The notes beneath the pieces were generated by a model. It was not told the DNA's origin. It made no database searches and saw nothing but the letters and a program-made list of their open reading frames with translations. From RPQJ01 sp963778185 (GTDB lineage: Bacteria; Pseudomonadota; Gammaproteobacteria; Steroidobacterales; Steroidobacteraceae): a stretch of DNA of 64,000 nt. Positions within the stretch are counted from its first letter, which is position 1; each line of letters starts with the position of its first letter. A program made the translations under genes and the position numbers. The DNA is taken from positions 1,426,001 through 1,490,000 of the forward strand of contig CAVZTF010000003.1 in NCBI GenBank assembly GCA_963778185.1, given 5' to 3'. Below, one piece after another: positions 35,488 through 43,290 of the stretch.

Positions 35488-37029
35488 ATGCCGCTCCTCG
35501 GGTGGTACGACGCTGCGACCAGCGATTCCGGGCGCTCCGGGCGTCCACGGCCTGGCGGTGACTGCGAAGAGTTGGCGCGGAGCCGCTCTCGACGTCGCGG
35601 CGGGTGGCGGTCGCCTGGTGGCGATGTGGGCCGCGGACGGCGGATCGGCCCACCCGACGATGCACGCGGCGCTCGCGGCCGAGCCCGGCGTGCTCGTGAT
35701 GCGTCTCGAGCCGGGCGGCGCGCATCCGCGCTATCCGGGCCTCGAGGACATCTTCCCGGCGGCGGCGCGCATGCAGCGGGCGGCCGCAGACATGAGCGGC
35801 GTGCTGGCACTCGGCGGCGATCCGCGACCCTGGCTCCGGCATGCGGCGTGGCCGCAGGACTTTCATCCGTTGAACGGGACAGCGCCGCCCGCCCGGCCCG
35901 CCGAGCTGATCGCCGACGCCTATCCGTTCGTGCGGGTCGAGGGGGACGGCGTGCACGAGATCCCGGTCGGCCCGGTGCATGCGGGCATCATCGAGCCCGG
36001 GCATTTCCGCTTCTCGGTGGTCGGCGAGAAGGTGCTCAGGCTCGAGGAGCGCCTCGGCTACGCGCACAAGGGCATCGAGCGACGCTTCACGGAGCTGCCA
36101 TTGCTCGAAGGTCACCGCCTTGCCGCGCGAGTCTCGGGTGATTCGACCGTGGCCTTCTCGTGGGCCTATTGCCAGGCGCTCGAGGGGCTTGCGGGCGCTG
36201 CAATTGCCGCCGCGAGCCGCGTGGCTGCGCGCGCTCGCACTGGAGCTCGAGCGCATCGCCAATCACCTCGGCGATCTCGGCGCGCTCGGCAACGACGCCG
36301 GCTTCGCTTTCGGCCTGAGCCAGTTCTCGCGGCTCAAGGAGGCGCTCCTGCAGGTTGAACGGAGCGGCCTTCGGCCAGCGTTACCTGCTCGATTTCGTCG
36401 TGCCGGGCGGTACACGCGCCGACGCAGGCATTGATGCCTGCAACGCGCTGGGTGCGTTCATCCGCTCGCTGACGGGCGAAGTCAAGGTGCTGCACGACAT
36501 CTATGCCGAGCACGCCGGCGTGCGCGATCGCTTCTCGGGCGCCGGCGCGGTCGCCCCGGAACTCGCGGCCCGACTCGGGCTGACGGGTCTCGCCGGACGT
36601 GCGAGCGGCCAGGCCTTCGACCTGCGCGTCGACCTGCCTTGCGAGCCCTACACGGAACTCGCGCCGCGCAAGCTCGGACGCCTCGACGGCGACGTGGCCG
36701 CGCGCGTGCACCTGCGATTCGACGAGTTGTTCGAGTCCTGCCGGCTCGTGCAGCAGATCCTGCAACGACTGCCGGCCGGGCCGCACCTCGAGGTCATGGA
36801 GGCGCCAGTCGATGGCGGCTACGGCGTGGGATTCATCGAAGGCTGGCGCGGGCCGGTGCTCATCGCGCTCACGGCTGGGCCCGGCGGTTCGATTCGTCGC
36901 TGCCACGCGCACGATCCGTCGTGGCAGAACTGGCCGGTGCTCGAGCACGCGATCATCGGCAACATCGTGCCGGACTTCCCGCTCATCAATAAGTCGTTCA
37001 ACCTGTCCTACAGCGGCCACGACCTCTAG
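35488..37029 (+). pseudogene. HyfG-like (NuoCD-type) subunit without NiFe ligands, with three frameshifts
   Basis: The gene fuses a NuoC-like N-part (YPGLEDIFPAAARMQRAAADMSGV) to a NuoD/hydrogenase-large-subunit part. Three single-base insertions are needed to read it: between about 35515 and 35557, near 36200, and at 36353-36354. The net shift is three, and the last frame ends at TAG 37027-37029. The place of the first NiFe motif reads RVSGDSTVAFSWAYC instead of RxCGxC, and the place of the second reads HDPSWQNWPVLEH instead of DPCxxC. All four metal-binding cysteines are therefore absent, which marks Ehr complexes rather than hydrogenases. Confidence 0.82.
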
Positions 37030-37031
37030 CC

Positions 37032-37556
37032 ATGTGGAAGACCCTGCGCCAGATCGCCCGGGTGGGTATCGCGACGGAGCCGCCGCCCGCGGCCGATGAC
37101 GAGTTGCGCCTGCGCGAGGAACTGCAGTCGCGGATCCTCGAGGTGATGGGTCGCGCGCTCTGCATCCGCGCGGTGGACGCGGGCTCCTGCAACGGCTGCG
37201 AACTCGAGATCCACGCGTTGAACAACCCGGTCTACAACCTCGAAGGCCTCGGCATCCGGTTCGTCGCGAGCCCGCGGCACGCCGACCTGCTGCTGGTCAC
37301 GGGACCCGTCGCCGCGAACATGGAAGTCGCGCTGCTCAGGACGTATGAGGCGACGCCCGATCCCAAGCTCGTCGTCGCCATCGGCGACTGCGGCTGCACG
37401 GGCGGCGTGTTCGGCGAGAGTTATGCGAGCCGGGGACGGGTGTCGAACGTCATCCCGGTCGACGTCGCGGTGCGGGGTTGCCCGCCGGGCCCGTCGCGCA
37501 TCATGGCCGGCATCCTGACCGCCATCACGTCCCGTAGCGCGCGCGCAGCCCCGTGA
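37032..37556 (+). CDS. HyfI-like (NuoB-type) iron-sulfur subunit
   Basis: This 174-residue protein is the NuoB/hydrogenase small subunit homologue carrying the terminal [4Fe-4S] cluster. Ligand cysteines are in GSCNGCE (53 and 56), GDCGCTGG (120 or 122) and RGCPPGP (150). The CxxC form is that of group 4 hydrogenases, not the CC pair of complex I. Thus the cluster appears intact even though the partner HyfG lacks a NiFe site. No ferredoxin-like HyfH/NuoI gene is nearby to feed it electrons. It overlaps the next gene by four bases (GTGA). Confidence 0.92.
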   Translation: MWKTLRQIARVGIATEPPPAADDELRLREELQSRILEVMGRALCIRAVDAGSCNGCELEIHALNNPVYNLEGLGIRFVASPRHADLLLVTGPVAANMEVALLRTYEATPDPKLVVAIGDCGCTGGVFGESYASRGRVSNVIPVDVAVRGCPPGPSRIMAGILTAITSRSARAAP

Positions 37557-37975
37557 ACTCGATTGCCGACCAGATCAGCCGGTTCCTCGAGTCTGCCGGC
37601 TTCGGGGTGGTGGGCGCTTCGTCGCGCCGCCACAAGTACGGCAACAAGGTGCTGCGCTGCTACCAGCAGAACGGTCGGCGGGCGATCCCGGTCAATCCCC
37701 GCGAGCAGGTCATCGAGGGGACTGCCTGCGTGGCGAGCGTCGCCGACCTGCCGGACGACGTGAAGAGCATCTCGGTGATCACGCCGCCTGCGATTACCGA
37801 GCGGGTGGTCGAGGAGGCGGCACGCAAGGGAATCGAGAACGTCTGGATGCAACCCGGCGCCGAGAGCGAGCGGGCGATCGCGAGCTGCGAGGCGGCAGGC
37901 ATCAACGTCATCGCGGACGGGAGCTGCGTGCTGGTCGTACTCGGCTATCGCGAATCGGTCGTCAAGAATATTTAA
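37553..37975 (+). CDS. CoA-binding domain protein (YccU-like)
   Basis: This 140-residue protein is a single CoA_binding_2 Rossmann domain: SAGFGVVGASSRRHKYGNKVLR at the start, then IPVNPREQVIEGTACVASV and ENVWMQPGAES, AGINVIADGSCV. Such proteins bind CoA or acyl-CoA; the function of YccU is not established. It starts with GTG at 37553 inside the hyfI stop (GTGA), so it is translationally coupled to the Ehr-type complex, an association that hints at a link with CoA thioesters. Confidence 0.85.
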   Translation: MNSIADQISRFLESAGFGVVGASSRRHKYGNKVLRCYQQNGRRAIPVNPREQVIEGTACVASVADLPDDVKSISVITPPAITERVVEEAARKGIENVWMQPGAESERAIASCEAAGINVIADGSCVLVVLGYRESVVKNI

Positions 37976-38048
37976 TCAGTTCCAGCGGAAACGTAGTCGA
38001 TTAAAAGGCAATTGAAAATTCCAGCTGAAGTGCCGGGTCAGCGTCAGG

Positions 38049-39809
38049 TCACGTGTAGTCCCGGTATTTCGCGAGATAGCGCACCGGCTTCGACAACGCG
38101 TCGCGCCGAAACGGATCGCCCAGTTCCTGCGTCACCATCATCTCGAGCACGGTCGTCCTGCCCTCGGCTTGCGCCTGCGCCGCGGCCCGCAGCGCGGGTC
38201 CGACGTCCGACAGCTTGTCGATCGTGACGCCCTCGCAGCCGAACGCCCGTGCGACGGCGGCCCAGCTCGGGCTCTCGAGGTTCACCGCCTGGAAGCGCCG
38301 CGAATAGAAGTCCACGTGGTTCTTCTTCTCCGCGCCCCACTGACCGTTGTTGAAGACGACCACCGTCACACCGATCTTCTCCCGCGCGCAGGTCAGCAGC
38401 TCGTTCAGGCTGATGCCCCAGGCGCCGTCGCCGACGTAAGCAATGGCGGGCCGCTCCGGGCAGGCAACCTTGGCGCCGCACGCGACCGGAAACGCGTAGC
38501 CGCAGTTGCCGAAGCTCATCGCGGCGAACATCGAGCGCGGCTCCTCGAAGCGCAGGTAGGAGTTCGAGACCGAGCAGATGTTGCCGATGTCGGTCGAGAC
38601 CATGGCGTGCGCCGGCATCGCCCGTTCGAGTTCCCGCAGCATCTGCCGCGGATGCATGTACTTCGAGCCCGCGGCGACCTCGAGCGAGAACGGGTCCCGC
38701 TCGTGGGCCCATTCCGCAAGCTCCCGTTCCCAGGCCGCTTTCTCCGCGGTGATCACCGCATGGCGCTCGCCCCGGTTGGTGGCGCAGGCCAGCTCACGGC
38801 CGCGCAGTCGGTCCAGCAGGGCGGCGGCTGCCGCGCGCGCATCGCCGTTGATGCCGACGCTGATGCCCTTCACGAGGCCGAGCATCTTCGCGTCCACGTC
38901 CACCTGGACGATCTTCGCGGCGGCCGGCCAGTAGTCCATCCCGTACTGTGGCAGCGTCCCGAAGGGCCCCAGCCGGGTGCCCAGCGCGAGCACCACGTCG
39001 GCCCGCGAAATGAGCTGCATCGCCGCCTTCGAGCCCTGGTAGCCGAGCGGCCCGCACCACAGCGGATGCGAGGCCGGGAACGAATCGTTGTGCAGGTAGC
39101 TGTTCGCGACGGGCGCGTGCAGCAGCTCGGCCAGTGCGATGGTCTCTGCAGTGCCTCCCGACATGATCACGCCGCCGCCAGCGACGATGACCGGGAACCG
39201 CGCCGCCGCCAGCAACGCCGCTGCTTCATCCAGCGCCGCCGGGTCGCCGGCGCCACGACCGATGCGCATCGGCGGCGCGATGGCCGCCTGGATGTCGCCG
39301 TAGAAATAGTCGCGGGGGATGTTGAGCTGCGCAGGACCCATCTCGAGCATCGCGCGGTCGAAGCAGCGGCCGGCGATCTCAGCCATGCGCCGCGGGTTGT
39401 TCACGTGGCCCTGGTACTTGGTGATTTTCGAGAAGATCGGCAGCTGTTCGGTCTCCTGGAAGCCGCCGAGGCCCAGGGTCATTGACCCGGTCTCGGGCGT
39501 GATGAACACGACCGGTGAATGCGCCCAGTAGGCCGCGGCGATGGCCGTGACGAAGTTGGTGATGCCGGGACCGTTCTGCGCGATGCAGACGCCGTGGCGA
39601 CCCGACGCGCGCGCGTAGCCGTCCGCCATGTGCGCCGCGCCCTGCTCGTGCGCGACCGGGATGAACCGGATGCCGGCCGCCGGGAAGATGTCGAGCGCGT
39701 CCATGTAGGCCGACCCGACGATGCCGAAGACTTCGCGCACCCCATTGGCTGCGAGAGTTTCGACCAGGGCTTCCGAAGGCGTCATTCGTTGCGGGATCGG
39801 GGCAGTCAC
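38049..39809 (-). CDS. xsc: Sulfoacetaldehyde acetyltransferase-like ThDP enzyme
   Basis: This 586-residue thiamine diphosphate enzyme matches Xsc, which converts sulfoacetaldehyde and phosphate to acetyl phosphate and sulfite. The cofactor Glu lies in VAHEQGAAHMADGYAR (near 55), the ThDP motif is GDGAWGISLNELLTC to VVFNNGQWGAEKKN, and the Xsc-typical stretches EVFGIVGSAYMDALDIFPAAGI and GPAQLNIPRDYFYG are present. A related acetolactate synthase-like role cannot be fully excluded. GTG at 39809 follows a good GAGGAG site; ATG at 39785 is an alternative. No taurine genes are nearby. It is divergent from glnA and shares its control region. Confidence 0.85.
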   Translation of the reverse strand: MTAPIPQRMTPSEALVETLAANGVREVFGIVGSAYMDALDIFPAAGIRFIPVAHEQGAAHMADGYARASGRHGVCIAQNGPGITNFVTAIAAAYWAHSPVVFITPETGSMTLGLGGFQETEQLPIFSKITKYQGHVNNPRRMAEIAGRCFDRAMLEMGPAQLNIPRDYFYGDIQAAIAPPMRIGRGAGDPAALDEAAALLAAARFPVIVAGGGVIMSGGTAETIALAELLHAPVANSYLHNDSFPASHPLWCGPLGYQGSKAAMQLISRADVVLALGTRLGPFGTLPQYGMDYWPAAAKIVQVDVDAKMLGLVKGISVGINGDARAAAAALLDRLRGRELACATNRGERHAVITAEKAAWERELAEWAHERDPFSLEVAAGSKYMHPRQMLRELERAMPAHAMVSTDIGNICSVSNSYLRFEEPRSMFAAMSFGNCGYAFPVACGAKVACPERPAIAYVGDGAWGISLNELLTCAREKIGVTVVVFNNGQWGAEKKNHVDFYSRRFQAVNLESPSWAAVARAFGCEGVTIDKLSDVGPALRAAAQAQAEGRTTVLEMMVTQELGDPFRRDALSKPVRYLAKYRDYT

Positions 39810-39877
39810 GGCAGGGCTCCTCTGGCAGGTCGGCGATTATTGCCTTCAGCCGGCCGGCCCGGCATCAGTGAACAGTG

Positions 39878-39894
39878 CGCACTAAGATAGTGCG
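39878..39894. promoter_or_regulatory. NtrC binding site 1 upstream of glnA
   Basis: CGCACTA-AGA-TAGTGCG is a perfect 17-base palindrome. It matches the NtrC site pattern TGCACYA-N3-TRGTGCA apart from the end bases. Its centre lies about 130 bases before the predicted glnA start point, within the usual enhancer range. Confidence 0.75.
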
Positions 39895-39908
39895 TGCATC
39901 AGCATCAG

Positions 39909-39925
39909 TGCACTACAATTGCGCG
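39909..39925. promoter_or_regulatory. NtrC binding site 2 upstream of glnA
   Basis: TGCACTA-CAA-TTGCGCG has one full NtrC half site and one weaker half. Its centre is 31 bases from that of site 1, about three helical turns, as in the paired glnA enhancer of E. coli. Confidence 0.6.
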
Positions 39926-39988
39926 TGTGTGCGCCATGTTTGACGAGACAGCGCACCAATTTCCCACGACTTGCGCCACATGGGTGCG

Positions 39989-40005
39989 TTGGCATACAAA
40001 GTGCA
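39989..40005 (+). promoter_or_regulatory. Sigma-54 promoter of glnA
   Basis: TTGGCATACAAAGTGCA matches the sigma-54 consensus TTGGCAC-N5-TTGCA well, with GG (39991-39992) and GC (40003-40004) separated by the required ten bases. Transcription should start near 40016, giving a leader of about 27 bases. Confidence 0.82.
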
Positions 40006-40042
40006 TTCTATTGGGTCCCCAGACCTCACTCCAGGAGCCGCC

Positions 40043-41455
40043 ATGACCACTGCCGCCGACGTTCTGAAGCTGATCGAGGAAAAAGAGGTCAAGTACGTCG
40101 ACCTCCGCTTCACGGACACGAAGGGCAAAGAACAGCACGTGACTGTCCCGACGCGAGTCGTGGACCCGGCGTTCTTCGAGGACGGCAAGGGCTTCGACGG
40201 CTCCTCGATCGCCGGGTGGAAGGGCATCCAGGAGTCCGACATGATCCTGATGCCGGATCCCACGACCGCGATCCTCGACCCGTTCTTCGAGGAGACGACC
40301 CTCAACCTGCGCTGCGACATCGTCGAGCCCTCGACGATGCAGGGTTACGAGCGCGACCCGCGCTCGCTCGCGAAGCGCGCCGAGGCGTACCTGAAGTCCA
40401 CCGGGATCGCCGATGCCTCGATGTGGGGCCCGGAGAACGAGTTCTTCATCTTCGACAGTCTCCGTCACGGCAACTCGATGAACGGCTGCTTCTACGAGGT
40501 CGACTCGCTGCAGGGCGCCTGGAACACGGGCCGCACGGTCGACGGCGGCAACCTCGGCCACCGTCCGGGCATCAAGGGCGGCTACTTCCCGGTGCCGCCC
40601 GTGGATGCCTACCAGGACCTGCGCACGGCCATGTGCCTCGCGATGGAAGAGATGGGCCTCAAGGTCGAAGTGCATCACGCCGAGGTCGCCACGGGCGGGC
40701 AGGCCGAGATCAACGTTTCGGCCAACACGCTGACCAAGAAGGCGGACGAGGTGCAGATCCTCAAGTACGCGATCCACAACGTCGCGGCGAGCTACGGCAA
40801 GACGGCGACCTTCATGCCCAAGCCGCTGGTCGGCGACAACGGCAACGGCATGCACGTCAACCAGTCGCTGGCGAAGGACGGCAAGAACATCTTCGCGGGC
40901 GACAAGTACGGCGGCCTCTCCGAGGTCGCCATCTACTACATCGGCGGCATCATCAAGCACGCCAAGGCCCTCAACGCGATCTCGAACGCCAGCACCAACA
41001 GCTACAAGCGCCTGGTGCCGGGATTCGAGGCGCCGGTCATGCTGGCCTACTCCGCACGCAACCGCTCCGCGTCGATCCGCATCCCGCACGTGATCAATCC
41101 GAAGGGGCGCCGCATCGAGGTGCGCTTCCCGGATTCGACCGCCAATCCGTACCTGTGCTTCGCCGCCATGCTCATGGCGGGCCTCGACGGCATCAGGAAC
41201 AAGATCCACCCGGGCGATCCCGCGGACAAGGATCTCTACGACCTCGAGCCGGAGGAAGCGAAGAACATCCCGACGGTGTGCCACTCGCTCGACATGGCGC
41301 TCGAGGCTCTCGACAAGGACCGCGGCTTCCTGAAGGAAGGCGGGGTCTTCACCGACGACGTCATCGACGCCTACATCGCGCTCAAGATGCAGGAGGTCAC
41401 CAAGCTCCGCATGTCGACCCACCCGGTCGAACTCGAGCTCTATTACAGCTGCTGA
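40043..41455 (+). CDS. glnA: Glutamine synthetase type I
   Basis: This 470-residue enzyme makes glutamine from glutamate, ammonia and ATP. It begins VLKLIEEKEVKYVDLRFTDTKGK and has the DGSSIAGW block, the ATP loop KTATFMPKPLVGDNGNGMH and the Tyr in DLYDLEPEE that is adenylylated in type I-beta enzymes. The ATG at 40043 follows CAGGAG; a TTG further upstream is inside the promoter. Control should come from NtrC and sigma-54 as marked, and by adenylylation. ntrB and ntrC follow after one gene. Confidence 0.98.
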   Translation: MTTAADVLKLIEEKEVKYVDLRFTDTKGKEQHVTVPTRVVDPAFFEDGKGFDGSSIAGWKGIQESDMILMPDPTTAILDPFFEETTLNLRCDIVEPSTMQGYERDPRSLAKRAEAYLKSTGIADASMWGPENEFFIFDSLRHGNSMNGCFYEVDSLQGAWNTGRTVDGGNLGHRPGIKGGYFPVPPVDAYQDLRTAMCLAMEEMGLKVEVHHAEVATGGQAEINVSANTLTKKADEVQILKYAIHNVAASYGKTATFMPKPLVGDNGNGMHVNQSLAKDGKNIFAGDKYGGLSEVAIYYIGGIIKHAKALNAISNASTNSYKRLVPGFEAPVMLAYSARNRSASIRIPHVINPKGRRIEVRFPDSTANPYLCFAAMLMAGLDGIRNKIHPGDPADKDLYDLEPEEAKNIPTVCHSLDMALEALDKDRGFLKEGGVFTDDVIDAYIALKMQEVTKLRMSTHPVELELYYSC

Positions 41456-41471
41456 CGGAATGGGCGGGTGG

Positions 41472-41503
41472 CCGCGCCGGGCCGCCGCGGCCGCCCGGCG
41501 CGG
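41472..41503 (+). terminator. Strong GC hairpin after glnA
   Basis: CCGCGCCGGGC (41472-41482) and GCCCGGCGCGG (41493-41503) form a perfect eleven-pair stem with a ten-base loop, 17 bases after the glnA stop. There is no T tract, so it may lessen read-through into ntrB or protect the glnA transcript's 3' end. Confidence 0.5.
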
Positions 41504-41586
41504 AATCTCCCAAACCCTTGACGCAATTCGCGAATCGGGGGGCGAGACTTTGTCACCACAGGTTGCAGGGGCTATGCTCTCGCCTC

Positions 41587-42159
41587 ATGAACACCCGGGT
41601 GCTGTTGCTTGGATGCCTGTTCGCCCTGTCGAGTCAGGCGCAGGATTCCAGGCGCGAGATGTGGGTCTGGAAGGACGCGAACGGCGTCACCCATTACGCC
41701 GATCGCCCCGTGCCGGGTGCGAAGAAGGTCGAAATGGCCGGCGTGACAGGGCATGCGCCGTCCGCCGCTCCTGCCGCGCCCGCTGCGCCGGCCTCCCGGC
41801 CGGCGCAGGCCTCCGCGGTCCAGTACCTGTCACTCGAAGTCTGGCAGCCGGAGAGCGGCGCGTCTTACTTCGAGCCGGATGCAACCGTCGACGTGCGCTT
41901 GCGATCGGACCCGGAACTCGCCGACGGCCACCGGCTGTTGCTCTATCTCGACGGCAAGATCGTCGAGGGGGCCAACGGTGCCCTGGAGCACAATCTCGCC
42001 AATCTGGAGCGTGGCGCGCACTCGCTCACGGCCGTGATCCTCGACGAGAAGGGCAACGAGAAGATCCGCAGCGCGCCGGTCGTCTTCCACATGAAGCAGC
42101 CCACGACGATCGCGCCCCGCGCCGTCGGCCCCAGTCTCAAGCCGAAACCGAAGAGCTGA
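41587..42159 (+). CDS. DUF4124 domain periplasmic protein
   Basis: This 190-residue protein has a signal peptide (MNTRVLLLGCLFALSSQAQ) and a DUF4124 segment (EMWVWKDANGVTHYADRPVPGAKKVEM), then an Ala/Pro-rich linker and a beta-rich domain (LEVWQPESGASYFEPDATVDVRL) that resembles Ig-like or invasin-type folds. DUF4124 proteins are common between glnA and ntrB in gammaproteobacteria; their role is unknown. The ATG is at 41587. Confidence 0.82.
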   Translation: MNTRVLLLGCLFALSSQAQDSRREMWVWKDANGVTHYADRPVPGAKKVEMAGVTGHAPSAAPAAPAAPASRPAQASAVQYLSLEVWQPESGASYFEPDATVDVRLRSDPELADGHRLLLYLDGKIVEGANGALEHNLANLERGAHSLTAVILDEKGNEKIRSAPVVFHMKQPTTIAPRAVGPSLKPKPKS

Positions 42160-42183
42160 CTGCATGTCGCGGGGGGGTGGCCC

Positions 42184-43290
42184 TTGGCCGCTGAACCGCG
42201 CGCTTTCGTACGGCCGAGCGCCGCGGAGCTCGTCAACCTTCTCGACGGGCTCGCCACCTGCACCCTCTGGCTGGACGGCGACGGGGTGGTGCTGCACCTC
42301 AACGAACCCGCCGAGGACCTCTTCGCGCTGAGCCGCAACCAGGCCGCCGGTCGTCCGATGCGCGACCTGCTGAAGGCCAATACCGAGCTCGAGGGAATGA
42401 TCAGTCGCGCGCGCGCGGCCGGCGCGCAGTACTCGCGCCGCGAGGTGCCGTTCGAGGCGGGCCCGGGTGCGCCGCTGCGCATGCTCGACGTCACCGTCTC
42501 GCCGTTCGACCAGCCGGGGCACGCCGGCGGCGCGATCGTCGAGCTGGCCGACGTCACGAAGCACCAGCGCATCCTGAGGGAGAACGCGCTGCTCACGCAG
42601 CTTGGCGGCAGCCGCGCGATGGTCCGCCAGCTCGCTCACGAGATCAAGAACCCGCTCGGTGGCCTGCGCGGCGCGGCGCAACTACTCGAGCGGCAGCTGA
42701 GGGACCCCGCGCTGCACGAGTACACCAAAGTCATCATCAGCGAGGCCGACCGCCTCGCCGCGCTGGTCGACGCGCTGCTGGGCCCGGGCCAGCCGCCACG
42801 CAAGGAGCCGGTCAACATCCACGAGATCGTGCAGCACGTCGGCCACCTGCTTGCCGGCGAGGCGCCCGCGGGTGTCGCCGTGGAACGCGATTACGACCCG
42901 AGCCTGCCTCGCCTGCGGCTGGACCGCAACCAGATCATCCAGGCGCTGCTCAATCTCGGCCGCAACGCGCTCCAGGCGGTGGGGCCGCGCGGGCGCATCG
43001 TCCTGCGCACGCGGGCGATCACGAACGCGAGTATCGGAAGCCGGCGGTATCGCGTGGTGGCGAGCATCCAGGTGGAGGACGACGGCCCGGGGGTCCCCGT
43101 GGAACTCAAGGACACAGTCTTCTACCCGCTCGTCACCGGACGCCAGGGCGGCACCGGCCTCGGACTCGCCGTCGCGCAGGACCTGATCGGGCGTCACGAC
43201 GGCTTGATCGAGTTCGACAGCCGGCCCGGCTGCACCGTCTTCACCATCCTCCTGCCGTTCGAAAACAATGAACTCGGCGAAAGCGCTTAA
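42184..43290 (+). CDS. ntrB: Nitrogen regulation sensor kinase NtrB
   Basis: This 368-residue soluble histidine kinase/phosphatase reports nitrogen status to NtrC under PII control. A PAS domain (about 15-125, with GDGVVLHLNEPAEDLFALS) precedes the H-box QLAHEIKNPLGGLRGAA, phosphorylated His near 152. The ATPase domain has an N box (NLGRNALQAV), DDGPGVP and GGTGLGLAVAQDL. TTG at 42184 is the likely start, and it overlaps ntrC by 23 bases at its end. Confidence 0.95.
   Translation: MAAEPRAFVRPSAAELVNLLDGLATCTLWLDGDGVVLHLNEPAEDLFALSRNQAAGRPMRDLLKANTELEGMISRARAAGAQYSRREVPFEAGPGAPLRMLDVTVSPFDQPGHAGGAIVELADVTKHQRILRENALLTQLGGSRAMVRQLAHEIKNPLGGLRGAAQLLERQLRDPALHEYTKVIISEADRLAALVDALLGPGQPPRKEPVNIHEIVQHVGHLLAGEAPAGVAVERDYDPSLPRLRLDRNQIIQALLNLGRNALQAVGPRGRIVLRTRAITNASIGSRRYRVVASIQVEDDGPGVPVELKDTVFYPLVTGRQGGTGLGLAVAQDLIGRHDGLIEFDSRPGCTVFTILLPFENNELGESA

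Noticed and set aside
35488..36141. Independent 217-residue Arg/Gly-rich protein
   Set aside because: After the first dozen residues it is the wrong frame of the hyfG-like gene; the neighbouring frame has clear NuoC-like similarity.
30402..37556. Formate hydrogenlyase or energy-converting hydrogenase
   Set aside because: The large-subunit homologue lacks all four NiFe cysteines, and formate dehydrogenase, ferredoxin and maturation genes are missing in the window.
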